Of a stretch of DNA of 64,000 nt, positions 43,295 through 52,298 are shown piece after piece. The position numbers and the translations under genes are program-made. Source of the DNA: Christiangramia lutea (lineage in GTDB: Bacteria > Bacteroidota > Bacteroidia > Flavobacteriales > Flavobacteriaceae). The stretch lies in NCBI RefSeq assembly GCF_022489035.1, contig NZ_JAKVTV010000001.1, forward strand, positions 310,001 to 374,000. The letters are read 5' to 3'. The stretch's first letter is position 1; every line of letters starts with the position of its first letter. The notes below the pieces were generated by a model. It had not been told where the DNA came from and did no database searches. It worked only from the letters and a program-made list of their open reading frames with translations.

Positions 43295-44278
43295 ATGAAA
43301 AATCAACCGGAAATTACATTTAAATCGGCTTTTGCTGAGGATACATATAAGGGCTTAAAAAACTACCCAAAGTTCTTGCTTTCCAAATATATATACGATA
43401 AAAAAGGCGATAAGCTCTTCCAGAAGATCATGGAAATGCCTGAATATTATCTTACTTCCTGCGAATTTGATATCCTTAAACTCAATGCCGAAGATATTGC
43501 CAACGCATTCAGTAGTAAAAATGGAATCGATCTTATAGAATTGGGTGCCGGCGATGGGAAGAAGACTAAGATTCTACTAAGAGAAATGGTGGATAAAAAA
43601 TATAAATTCGATTATCTGCCAATCGATATTAGCCAGAATGTACTGGATGAACTGGAAGAATCACTAAAAAATGAAATCCCTGAAGCGAGTGTAAAGGTTC
43701 AACAGGGAACTTATTTTAAAACCCTGGAGAAACTTGCTGAATATAACAACAGGAAGAAAGTGATCCTGGTACTGGGAAGTAATATTGGAAATCTGTCCCA
43801 TAAAGAAGCGGTAGAATTTCTGTCAAATATTGCCAATGCGATGAGAGCGGAGGATATGTTATTTATGGGATTCGACCAGAAAAAAGATCCGCAGAAAATT
43901 CTTGATGCTTATAACGATCCGGCTGGCATAACTGAAGAATTCAATAAGAATTTGCTGGTAAGGATAAATTCTGAACTTGGAGGAAATTTCGACCCGGACA
44001 GTTTCCTGCATTGGGAAACCTATAATCCCGAAACAGGTACGGCCAGAAGTTTCCTGGTAAGCAAAAAAGCTCAAAAGGTTCATATAGAAAAATTAGATCT
44101 TAAAGTAGAATTTGAAGCCTGGGAAAGCATCCACACAGAAATATCCCAAAAATATGATGATTCAGTGGTTAGATGGCTTGCAGATGAAGCCGGGCTTCAT
44201 GTTGAAAAGATTTTTGGTGACCGGGAAAACTGCTATAAAAATTATATCTTTAGGAGAAAGACAGACCCCGCTAATTAA
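43295..44278 (+). CDS. egtD: L-histidine N-alpha-methyltransferase (EgtD-like)
   Basis: This 327-residue SAM-dependent methyltransferase shows YYLTSCEFDIL, the SAM site LIELGAGDGKKTKILL and VLGSNIGNLSHKEA typical of EgtD/DUF2260 proteins. It trimethylates histidine to hercynine, the EgtB substrate. The length is close to the family norm of about 320. Confidence 0.9.
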   Translation: MKNQPEITFKSAFAEDTYKGLKNYPKFLLSKYIYDKKGDKLFQKIMEMPEYYLTSCEFDILKLNAEDIANAFSSKNGIDLIELGAGDGKKTKILLREMVDKKYKFDYLPIDISQNVLDELEESLKNEIPEASVKVQQGTYFKTLEKLAEYNNRKKVILVLGSNIGNLSHKEAVEFLSNIANAMRAEDMLFMGFDQKKDPQKILDAYNDPAGITEEFNKNLLVRINSELGGNFDPDSFLHWETYNPETGTARSFLVSKKAQKVHIEKLDLKVEFEAWESIHTEISQKYDDSVVRWLADEAGLHVEKIFGDRENCYKNYIFRRKTDPAN

Positions 44279-44281
44279 GAA

Positions 44282-44566
44282 ATGATGAGAGCTATTTGGA
44301 AAGACACTGTAATTGCTGAGAGTTCTAATACCCGAATCGTGGAAAACAATCATTATTTCCCACGAGAGGATATAAAGGAGGAATATTTTAAACCCAGTGA
44401 TTCCCACTCCCGTTGTCCATGGAAAGGCAAGGCTTCATACTTTCATATAGAAGTGGATGGCGAAATCAATGAAGATGCCGCCTGGTACTATCCGGAAGCC
44501 AGTTATGCTGCGAAACCTATAGAAAATTTCGTAGCCTTCTGGAATGGCGTGAAAATCACTGAGTAA
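44282..44566 (+). CDS. DUF427 protein
   Basis: This 94-residue protein has the DUF427 patterns VVE/NNHYFPREDI, SDSHSRCPWKGKASYFH and AAWYYPEASYAAKPIENFVAFW. It starts 3 bp after the egtD stop, so it belongs to the operon. Function is unknown. Two adjacent ATGs are possible starts. Confidence 0.9.
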   Translation: MMRAIWKDTVIAESSNTRIVENNHYFPREDIKEEYFKPSDSHSRCPWKGKASYFHIEVDGEINEDAAWYYPEASYAAKPIENFVAFWNGVKITE

Positions 44567-44593
44567 AAAATTCTGAAACTTTAAGAATGCTAA

Positions 44594-44884
44594 TTATACT
44601 GCCAGAACACTATTCTCGGCAGCGGCAAAATCATTCCACTGGTAAGAATCGGCTTCAGTTTCATTTACCCATTCTCCATCCACGATATATCTGAACTGAT
44701 ATTCTTTATCTACAGGCAGATTGAGCTGACCTTTAAAATTTCCGTTTTTATACTTTTTAAGTGAAGAAGATTTCCAGTTATTAAAATCTCCGGCTACTTC
44801 TACTTTTTCAGCATCTTTCGCGGGCACTACAAATGTAATCTTACATTCTGGCTTAGACTTTAGGTATTGTTTTTTTATTGGCAT
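44594..44884 (-). CDS. CBM48/AMPK-type glycogen-binding domain protein
   Basis: This 96-residue single domain shows VEVAGDFNNWKSSSLKKYKNG, YQFRYIVDGEWVNE and a C-terminal extension, which fit the early-set glycan-binding domain (CBM48/AMPK beta). No enzyme domain is attached. It probably binds glycogen or another alpha-glucan. Convergent with the DUF427 gene. Confidence 0.85.
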   Translation of the reverse strand: MPIKKQYLKSKPECKITFVVPAKDAEKVEVAGDFNNWKSSSLKKYKNGNFKGQLNLPVDKEYQFRYIVDGEWVNETEADSYQWNDFAAAENSVLAV

Positions 44885-45084
44885 GACAATTCTTTTTTAA
44901 TGATTCATGCTCCAAAATAAATTAATAAAATATTATAAAACAATAACTATCAGAACGTTATGATGATTTTTTCGAATATAGAAAAGAATTGAATATTTTA
45001 AAGAGAACTTAAAAATACGAAAACGTTATTCTTTAATTATAATGCAAAAAACTGAGAATATAACCTATCATATAAAATTAAGCA

Positions 45085-46161
45085 TCAAATATTTAAAGCT
45101 TTGAAAAGCTTACTTAGGTCTTCTTCAGTATTAAAATAATGCATACTTACCCGAATCCCATCTCCTCTAAGAGAAGTTATAATTCCTTGACCCTTCAGGC
45201 GGTTGAATAGGTCTTCGTCACCTTTAATATTAAAAATAGGAGCAAAGTTTTCTCTTTTTAAAGTCCATTCTTCCAGCAAGCCTGCCTTGGCAAACCTATT
45301 CCTCGCAATTTCTTTAAGATGGTTGATCTTTTCTGAAATAACCTCAATCCCAATATTATCGATGAGCTCTATAGCAGATTTTAGACTTCCGAAATTAAGC
45401 GTATCATAATGCCCCGGTTCAAACTTACCAATAAAGTTTCCTTCTTGTGCCTTATATTTCCCTTGAAGTGATCCAAATCCAAGATGTTTTGGAGCTATCC
45501 TGCCCTGTACGCTTTCATTGAAAAGCATAAAACCATTGCCATAACCGGCATTCATCCATTTATATGAGCTTCCAATAGCAATGTCAATACCCGAATCATC
45601 AAAATCGAATTTTTCAGTGCCGAAATATTGTGTTCCATCTGCGATAAGAATAAGATCTGGGAATTCAGATTTTATTTTTTTCAGGAAATCTATGCTCAGT
45701 TTAACTCCATTGATCCATTGAACTATGCTGAATGCAAAAAATTCAGGTTTCTCTTTTTTGATCTTTTCAATAATATTCTCTTCCAGATCTTCATTGATGT
45801 CAGCAAATATTACCTCGAAATTCCTGGATTCCACAGCCCAGTTGATCGAAGGATAATCGTTTTTCAGTAAAAGGACTTTCGCAGGTTTTTCAATACTTTC
45901 AAGCACACTGTTAAAGCCATAGGAGAAATTAGGTATTAATGCTACCCTGTTTGACTCGCAATTAAAAAACTCTCCCACACATTCCCTAACGCCGGTAAGC
46001 ATCTCCCCCATTTTTTCCTTAAGGAGACTGGCTTTAAGAAAGAAATCCATATCGTGATCTTGCCTGAACTCCCATACTTTTTCCGGCAACAACCCTGAAG
46101 CCGCAGTATTTAGGTAAGTGTATTGCTCAAGTACGGGGAAGCCTTTTCTTAAATTATCCAT
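45085..46161 (-). CDS. Class V aminotransferase-fold PLP enzyme
   Basis: This 358-residue protein has the aminotransferase class V layout: FPVLEQYTYLNTAASGLLP at the start, LILIADGTQYFG for the PLP aspartate and AIGSSYKWMNAGYGNGFML with the PLP lysine. The family includes cysteine desulfurases, isopenicillin-N-epimerase-like proteins and EgtE C-S lyases. Near egtBD a role as an EgtE-like lyase is possible, but the strand differs and the assignment is open. Confidence 0.85.
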   Translation of the reverse strand: MDNLRKGFPVLEQYTYLNTAASGLLPEKVWEFRQDHDMDFFLKASLLKEKMGEMLTGVRECVGEFFNCESNRVALIPNFSYGFNSVLESIEKPAKVLLLKNDYPSINWAVESRNFEVIFADINEDLEENIIEKIKKEKPEFFAFSIVQWINGVKLSIDFLKKIKSEFPDLILIADGTQYFGTEKFDFDDSGIDIAIGSSYKWMNAGYGNGFMLFNESVQGRIAPKHLGFGSLQGKYKAQEGNFIGKFEPGHYDTLNFGSLKSAIELIDNIGIEVISEKINHLKEIARNRFAKAGLLEEWTLKRENFAPIFNIKGDEDLFNRLKGQGIITSLRGDGIRVSMHYFNTEEDLSKLFKALNI

Positions 46162-46224
46162 AAGCGTTAGGAAGTTCTTTTGATAAAAATGTAAATTTGA
46201 TACTATACTAATGTAATTGTTATT

Positions 46225-46683
46225 ATGTTTTCTAAAAAGAAAAACACTTCCAAAATAGATTACGAACAGCGCGAACTATATGAGAATGCACGAAAAAGGA
46301 CCAAGCAGAAAAAGAGGCTTTTTCAGCATTTTGTGGTCTTTCTTGCCGGAGCCATTTTTGTGATCGTTCTTAACGTGATCATCGGTTACCGTGAAGATCT
46401 TAAACCACTTGGATATAATTGGTTTGTATGGGTGGTACTATTATGGGCCATAATTTTCCTTGCCCATTTCCTTAATGTGATGGTTGTAAACAGCCTGATG
46501 GGGAAAGACTGGGAAGACAAACAGATAGACCGGCTGGTAAAGAAGCAAAAAGAGCGAATAGCAAAATTACAGGAAAAAGTAGAAAGAGAACATCCGGTAC
46601 CATCATCAACAAAGAACCTGGAAACTGGATCTACAAATAAAAGTATTAGGCCGGAAGACCCGGACTCACCCATAAACAGCTAA
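46225..46683 (+). CDS. 2TM-domain membrane protein
   Basis: This 152-residue protein has two transmembrane helices (about residues 34-53 and 68-88) within the 2TM domain, preceded by YENARKRTKQKKRLFQHFVV and followed by a basic coiled-coil. Frequently found as part of flavobacterial membrane sensors. Function unknown. folA starts 5 bp after its stop. Confidence 0.85.
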   Translation: MFSKKKNTSKIDYEQRELYENARKRTKQKKRLFQHFVVFLAGAIFVIVLNVIIGYREDLKPLGYNWFVWVVLLWAIIFLAHFLNVMVVNSLMGKDWEDKQIDRLVKKQKERIAKLQEKVEREHPVPSSTKNLETGSTNKSIRPEDPDSPINS

Positions 46684-46688
46684 CATTA

Positions 46689-47171
46689 ATGATTACAATG
46701 ATTGCCGCCGCGGCAGAAAATAATGCCCTGGGAAAAGACAATGACCTGGTATGGCATTTACCAGATGATTTTAAAAGATTCAAAAGGTTAACCTCCGGAC
46801 ATTATATCATTATGGGAAGAAAGACCTTCGAATCTTTCCCGAAACTATTGCCAGACCGCACCCACGTAATTATCACCCGAAAGGATGATTATAAACCTGA
46901 AGGTACCATCGTGGTGAACTCACTTGATGAAGCCTTAAGGGTATCAAAAATTGACGAGCAGCCCTTTATCATAGGTGGTGGTGAGATCTATAAAATGGGA
47001 ATGGAAAAGGCAGACAGAATTGAACTTACCCGCGTACATGCAGACTTCGATGCTGATACTTTTTTTCCGGAAATTGATACCGACCATTGGGAACTTGTAA
47101 AAGAACAGTTTCATGAAAAAGATGAAAAACATGATCACTCTTTTACCTATCTAACTTATGATAGAAAGTAA
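46689..47171 (+). CDS. folA: Dihydrofolate reductase
   Basis: This 160-residue protein has the DHFR patterns AAENNALGKDNDLVWHLPDD, IIMGRKTFESF and FIIGGGEIYK. It regenerates tetrahydrofolate. The end overlaps the next gene by 14 bp. Confidence 0.95.
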   Translation: MITMIAAAAENNALGKDNDLVWHLPDDFKRFKRLTSGHYIIMGRKTFESFPKLLPDRTHVIITRKDDYKPEGTIVVNSLDEALRVSKIDEQPFIIGGGEIYKMGMEKADRIELTRVHADFDADTFFPEIDTDHWELVKEQFHEKDEKHDHSFTYLTYDRK

Positions 47172-48018
47172 TCTTTCAAATGTACTTCATAGAATAGCAG
47201 AAGAATTTGAGATAGAATTGTCGAATGCCTCTACCCTAACCGGCGGAGATATAAATGAGGTTTTCCTGCTTGAAGGCAAAGCCGGTAAATTTGTAGTAAA
47301 GCTGAATGATGCTGAACAATACCCCGGCATGTTCGAAGCTGAGAAATCTGGTTTGGAAGAACTTCGTGCTCCTGGAGTTATAGACGTTCCTTCGCCTATG
47401 AAAACCGGGCAGGTTGACTCCTACTCCTACCTGATATTAGAACATAAACCATCAGCGCCAAAAAGACCTGACTTCTGGGAGATATTTGGGGAACAATTGG
47501 CACATCTGCATAAGCAAAGAGCCGGTTCCTTCGGGTTTGAAACAAACAATTATATTGGAAGCTTACCCCAGTATAATGACCATCGTGATTCTGCTTCCCG
47601 TTTTTATTTAGAAATGCGCCTTGAACCCCAGATAAGAATGGCTGAGGAAAAAGGATTTCAACTAAATGTTTCTAATACCTTCTATGAAAATTGTCAGCAG
47701 ATGATCCCTGATGAACCTCCTGCCCTTATTCATGGAGATCTCTGGAACGGGAATTTCTTAGTGAATTCAGATGGACGTCCTTGCTTGATAGATCCAGCAG
47801 TGGCATATGCACCCAGAGAAATGGACCTTGGAATGATGAAACTTTTCGGTGGCTTTCATGAAGATCTATTTAAAATTTACGATCAAACTTTTCCCCTGGA
47901 AGCAGGCTGGAAGGATCGGGTAGACCTTTGGCAATTATATTACCTGCTGGTACATTTAAATATCTTCGGGGCAGGATACAGATCTAAGGTCCTTTCGATT
48001 ATCAATAAATATGGCTAA
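47158..48018 (+). CDS. Fructosamine kinase-family protein
   Basis: This 286-residue protein has the aminoglycoside-phosphotransferase-like motifs ALIHGDLWNGNFL and CLIDPAVAYAPREMDLGMM (catalytic and metal aspartates). It probably phosphorylates ketosamines to repair glycated amines in the cytoplasm. Overlapping translation with folA indicates a single transcript. Confidence 0.88.
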   Translation: MIESNLSNVLHRIAEEFEIELSNASTLTGGDINEVFLLEGKAGKFVVKLNDAEQYPGMFEAEKSGLEELRAPGVIDVPSPMKTGQVDSYSYLILEHKPSAPKRPDFWEIFGEQLAHLHKQRAGSFGFETNNYIGSLPQYNDHRDSASRFYLEMRLEPQIRMAEEKGFQLNVSNTFYENCQQMIPDEPPALIHGDLWNGNFLVNSDGRPCLIDPAVAYAPREMDLGMMKLFGGFHEDLFKIYDQTFPLEAGWKDRVDLWQLYYLLVHLNIFGAGYRSKVLSIINKYG

Positions 48019-48118
48019 TTTTACAATTCTTAACATCGGCAGGTTCATTTTTAGCAGTTCATTAGCGCAAAAAGCCTAGTCACTAAAGTATCTTCAGCTC
48101 AAACAAAAAAAATTGATT

Positions 48119-48619
48119 ATGAGTACGAAGAATTTATATGATGACAAGGCAAGAGCAAAAATTAAAGAACTGGCTGAAGATGTAGATTTCTGCATGCTGG
48201 TTACAAATATGGATGAAAAACCATTGAGTGCTGTTCCAATGAGCACCAAACAGGTAGACGACCATGGAGCTGTATGGTTCCTGAGTAAAAAGACCAGCGA
48301 GCACAACCGCAACATCGAAAAGGATAGTGACGTACAATTACTGTACAGCGGAACTTCAGATATGGAATTCCTTAGTATGTACGGAGAAGCTTTTATTGAA
48401 ACCAATAGAGAGGTTATCAAAGAACTTTATTCCAAAGCAGATAATGCCTGGTTTGAAGGAGATGATGACCCAGAGATCACTGCAATTAAAGTTAATCCTA
48501 AGGAAGCTTATTACTGGGATAATAAAGACAACAAAATGGTCACGCTGTTTAAATTAGGAATGGCCGCAGTTACTGGGGATGATCAGGATATTGGTGAAAA
48601 AGGAAAATTAAACATATAG
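48119..48619 (+). CDS. Pyridoxamine 5'-phosphate oxidase-like flavin protein
   Basis: This 166-residue protein has the split-barrel FMN fold pattern CMLVTNMDEKPLSAVPMS and GAVWFLSKKTSEHNRNIE. It is of the general stress protein 26 kind. The ATG at 48119 is preferred over an upstream TTG. Substrate unknown. A terminator lies at 48639. Confidence 0.85.
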   Translation: MSTKNLYDDKARAKIKELAEDVDFCMLVTNMDEKPLSAVPMSTKQVDDHGAVWFLSKKTSEHNRNIEKDSDVQLLYSGTSDMEFLSMYGEAFIETNREVIKELYSKADNAWFEGDDDPEITAIKVNPKEAYYWDNKDNKMVTLFKLGMAAVTGDDQDIGEKGKLNI

Positions 48620-48638
48620 ACAATTTGTATTTGTCGGT

Positions 48639-48678
48639 GAAGACCTCATGGCGAATCTTCGTTATGAGGTCTTTTTAA
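48639..48678 (+). terminator. Intrinsic terminator
   Basis: AAGACCTCAT (48640-48649) pairs with ATGAGGTCTT (48664-48673) and is followed by T residues. Confidence 0.85.
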
Positions 48679-48712
48679 TTATACCTATTTTTGTGAACCT
48701 AAACCAACATTT

Positions 48713-49597
48713 ATGAAAGCATATGTATTTCCAGGTCAGGGAGCCCAGTATTCTGGGATGGGACTTGACCTTTTTGAGAAGTCAGCCGAAGCGCAGGACC
48801 TTTTCCATAAAGCCAATGACATACTGGATTTTCCAATAACCGATATAATGTTCGAGGGATCTGCAGAAGACCTAAAACAAACCAAAGTTACTCAGCCTGC
48901 AGTTTTTCTTCATTCAGTGATCCTGAGCAAGGTTTTAGGTGAAAGTTTTAAACCAGATATGGTAGCAGGACATTCACTTGGTGAATTATCTGCCCTGGTT
49001 GCCAATAAATCCTTAAGTTTTGAAGATGGATTAAAACTGGTTTTTAAAAGAGCACTTGCTATGCAAAAAGCCTGTGAACTAGAACCTTCTACCATGGCTG
49101 CTGTTTTAGGCCTGGAAGATGAAATGGTAGAATCTGTTTGTGCAGAAACGGAAGGCGTAGTGGTAGCTGCAAATTATAATTGTCCCGGGCAATTAGTGAT
49201 CTCCGGAGCATATGATGCTGTGGAAAGAGCCTGTGAGAATTTGAAAGAAAGAGGAGCCAGAAGAGCAATGATCCTTCCGGTTGGAGGTGCATTCCACTCT
49301 CCGTTAATGGAACCCGCACGAAAAGATCTCGCCGAAGCAATTGAAAATACACATTTCAGCGATCCCATTTGCCCCATATACCAGAATGTGAGCACTTTCG
49401 CGGTTACCGATCCTGAGGAGATCAAGAAAAATCTCGTTTTTCAATTAACTGCTCCGGTAAAATGGACCCAATCTGTTCAGAATATGGTCCAGGATGGAGC
49501 TGCAGAATTTATAGAAGTAGGTCCAGGAAAAGTTTTACAGGGATTGGTTAAGAAAATTGATAGAGGAATGCAGACTTCTTCTGCGTTGATCGAATAA
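48713..49597 (+). CDS. fabD: Malonyl-CoA:ACP transacylase
   Basis: This 294-residue protein has the FabD motifs FPGQGAQYSGMG, the nucleophile GHSLGELSALV and the histidine in GGAFHSPLMEPA. It loads malonyl groups onto ACP for fatty acid synthesis. Standing alone with terminators on both sides. Confidence 0.95.
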   Translation: MKAYVFPGQGAQYSGMGLDLFEKSAEAQDLFHKANDILDFPITDIMFEGSAEDLKQTKVTQPAVFLHSVILSKVLGESFKPDMVAGHSLGELSALVANKSLSFEDGLKLVFKRALAMQKACELEPSTMAAVLGLEDEMVESVCAETEGVVVAANYNCPGQLVISGAYDAVERACENLKERGARRAMILPVGGAFHSPLMEPARKDLAEAIENTHFSDPICPIYQNVSTFAVTDPEEIKKNLVFQLTAPVKWTQSVQNMVQDGAAEFIEVGPGKVLQGLVKKIDRGMQTSSALIE

Positions 49598-49618
49598 CAA
49601 TCATTTTCAATAAAAATC

Positions 49619-49651
49619 TAAAAGCCTTCGCATATTAGCGAGGGCTTTTTT
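49619..49651 (+). terminator. Intrinsic terminator after fabD
   Basis: AAAGCCTTCGC (49621-49631) pairs with GCGAGGGCTTT (49638-49648, one mismatch/G-U) and is followed by T residues. Confidence 0.85.
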
Positions 49652-49719
49652 ATAATTCATCTTTATTTCGGTCAATCTGAATTTGATCCAAAATCCTTTA
49701 TTTGAATTTTGAGAAATAA

Positions 49720-51003
49720 TTAATCATTTTTGTAAACCTCGCCTTCCTTCATAACGAACTTTACTTCTTTAAGTATTTCGATATTTTCTGTTGGGTCTTC
49801 ATCTACCGCAATGATATCTGCATAGAAACCTTCGGCAAGCTGACCGGTTTCCTTTTCCATCTTCAGAATCTTTGCCGGCTCTATGGTTGCTGATTGAATA
49901 GCTACCATTTCAGGCATTCCGGCTTCTACCATATAAACGAACTCCCTTGCGTTTTCACCATGTTTGAAGACACCTGCATCGGTACCAAAAACTATAGGCA
50001 CTCCCCTTTTATAGGCCTTTGAAAATGTATTCTGGATCTTAGGCCCAATTTCCCTGGCTTTCGGAACCACCAACTCCGGGTAATAATTTTCGATCTCAGC
50101 TTTCTCGGTTACTTCTTTTCCGGCAGTGATGGTAGGAACCAGATATGCATTATATTCCTTCATCAAATCCATGGTTTCCTCGCTCATCAAGGTGCCATGT
50201 TCTATGGTTTTAACTCCTGCTTTTACTGCTCTTTGCATACCTTCATCTCCATGCGCATGAGCGGCAACATGAAAACCATAATCATTCGCTGTTTTTACGA
50301 TCTCTTTAATTTCTTCTTCAAAGAATTGCGGATTGGAACTGCTTTTTGCAACGCTTAAAACCCCGCCGGTCGCAGTGATCTTGATTAGATCTGCACCATT
50401 TTTATATCGTTGCCTTACCGCTTTCCTGGCATCCTCGAGGCTATTAACGACCCCGTCTTTAGGACCGGGATCACCTACAAGTGAATTCTTCATACCGTTG
50501 GTAGGATCGGCATGCCCTCCTGTGGTAGCCAAAGATTTGCCTGCCGTAAAAATCCGCGGCCCGGCAACCTTTCCTTTAGCAATGGCGTCACGAAGAGAAA
50601 TATTAACTCCCGAACCTCCCAGATCTCTAACAGTAGTAAAACCGGCCATAAGCGTATTTTCAGCAAAGGCTATGGAGTTAAAAGCATCATCTGCAGGATT
50701 ATTGGTAAACCTTTGCAGGTACTTACTAGGGTTAGTTTCACTTTCAATATGAACATGCATATCTGTAAATCCAGGTAAAACGGTTTTGTCTTTTAAATCG
50801 ATCAAACTATCCCTTGAAGAGGCAGGATCTATAAAGCCTTTTTCAACACTTTTTATCCTCTTTCCTGAAACGATTATCGTATGCTCTTTAAGAACTTTTC
50901 CGTTTTTGGTATCTACCAGTTTTCCGGCGTGAATGTAAATTTCCTGGGCCCATAGATTAGAGCAAATAAATATAGCCGCGAAAATCGTTATCAGTTTTTT
51001 CAT
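49720..51003 (-). CDS. Exported amidohydrolase (imidazolonepropionase / dipeptidase-like)
   Basis: A signal peptide (MKKLITIFAAIFICSNLWA) is followed by a metal-dependent amidohydrolase with DMHVHIESE, the bridging lysine in LIKITATGG, AAHAHGDEG, EHGTLM and FGTDAGVF. It resembles the Xaa-Pro dipeptidase/prolidase branch of the superfamily. It is probably periplasmic. Alone on its strand segment. Confidence 0.9.
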   Translation of the reverse strand: MKKLITIFAAIFICSNLWAQEIYIHAGKLVDTKNGKVLKEHTIIVSGKRIKSVEKGFIDPASSRDSLIDLKDKTVLPGFTDMHVHIESETNPSKYLQRFTNNPADDAFNSIAFAENTLMAGFTTVRDLGGSGVNISLRDAIAKGKVAGPRIFTAGKSLATTGGHADPTNGMKNSLVGDPGPKDGVVNSLEDARKAVRQRYKNGADLIKITATGGVLSVAKSSSNPQFFEEEIKEIVKTANDYGFHVAAHAHGDEGMQRAVKAGVKTIEHGTLMSEETMDLMKEYNAYLVPTITAGKEVTEKAEIENYYPELVVPKAREIGPKIQNTFSKAYKRGVPIVFGTDAGVFKHGENAREFVYMVEAGMPEMVAIQSATIEPAKILKMEKETGQLAEGFYADIIAVDEDPTENIEILKEVKFVMKEGEVYKND

Positions 51004-51066
51004 AAGATAGATTTGAGATTAAATTCGATTTCGAAAGAGGTATTAAAAGATTTTTTTGAGAGTTAT

Positions 51067-52200
51067 CTAGGCATTTACAAAATCGTTGATCGTTTTGGCG
51101 ATATACTTGATCTGCTCCTCTTCCAGTTCTGTATGCATAGGCAGGGAGATCACTTCTTCCACCAGTTTATTTGTCACTGAAAAGTTCTTTTCCTGGTACC
51201 TTTCATCAAGATATGCTTTCTGGCGGTGCAATGGAATGGGATAATAAATTCCGAAAGGGATTCCTTTTTCCTGCAGGTGTTTAGCCAAAGCATCTCTCTT
51301 ACCATTTTTGATTTTCAGAGTATACTGGTGGTAAACATGAGTATCACAATCACCGCTTCTAACCGGGGTAACGATATGTTCATTTTCTTTAAATGCTTCT
51401 GAATAACTTATTGCAGCCTTTTTCCTGGCTTCATTGTAGATATCCAGCCTCTTTAATTTAGCCCTAAGCACTGCTGCCTGAAAACTATCCAGCCTGGAAT
51501 TCACTCCAACCACATCATGATGATATCTCTCATACATTCCATGGTTTACGATCCCTCTAATGGTATGGGCCAGCTCATCATTATTTGTGAAAATGGCTCC
51601 ACCATCGCCATAGCAACCAAGGTTTTTGGAAGGGAAAAATGAAGTTGCAGCGACGTCTCCTATAGTCCCGGCCTTTTGAGTTTTCCCGTCTTTAGAATGA
51701 TAATTGGCTCCGATAGCCTGGGCATTATCCTCGATCACAAAAAGATCGTGTTCCCTGGCAATTTCCATGATCTCGTCCATATTGGAAGTCTGACCGAAAA
51801 GATGAACGGGAACGATGGCCTTAGTATTCGGGGTGATAGCCTTTTTTATTTCTTCAGGGTCTATATTGAAGGTTTCAGGATCTACATCAACGAGAACAGG
51901 TGTTAATTGTAATAGGGCGATCACCTCTACCGTAGCGGCAAAAGTGAAGTCGGCTGTAATTACCTCATCTCCCGGTTTTAGCCGCAGTCCCATCATGGCG
52001 ATCTGGAGAGCATCGGTTCCATTGGCACAAGGAATTACATTTCTAACTCCCAGATATTCCTCTAGTTCCTTTTGAAATGCATATACATGAGGACCATTAA
52101 TAAAAGAGGTTTCCTCTAGAATTTCCTGCATTCCTTGATTTACTTCATTTTTTATACCTTCATATTGACCTTTTAGGTCAACCATTTGAATCTTTTTCAT
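51067..52200 (-). CDS. DegT/DnrJ/EryC1/StrS-family sugar aminotransferase
   Basis: This 377-residue protein has ANGTDALQIAMMGL, VDVDPETFNIDPE, the PLP lysine in FFPSKNLGCYGDGGAIF and VNHGMYERYHHDVVGVNSR. It transfers an amino group to a keto-sugar nucleotide for surface polysaccharides. It is divergent from waaA (98 bp), suggesting envelope glycan biosynthesis. Confidence 0.9.
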   Translation of the reverse strand: MKKIQMVDLKGQYEGIKNEVNQGMQEILEETSFINGPHVYAFQKELEEYLGVRNVIPCANGTDALQIAMMGLRLKPGDEVITADFTFAATVEVIALLQLTPVLVDVDPETFNIDPEEIKKAITPNTKAIVPVHLFGQTSNMDEIMEIAREHDLFVIEDNAQAIGANYHSKDGKTQKAGTIGDVAATSFFPSKNLGCYGDGGAIFTNNDELAHTIRGIVNHGMYERYHHDVVGVNSRLDSFQAAVLRAKLKRLDIYNEARKKAAISYSEAFKENEHIVTPVRSGDCDTHVYHQYTLKIKNGKRDALAKHLQEKGIPFGIYYPIPLHRQKAYLDERYQEKNFSVTNKLVEEVISLPMHTELEEEQIKYIAKTINDFVNA

Positions 52201-52298
52201 CTACAATATTTTTCAGGTTTACGAAAATACGAAATATAGGTCCTTCTAACAATGCATTTATTGGGAAAGGCCTATTTTAGCAAACTCAAGTTTTAAGT

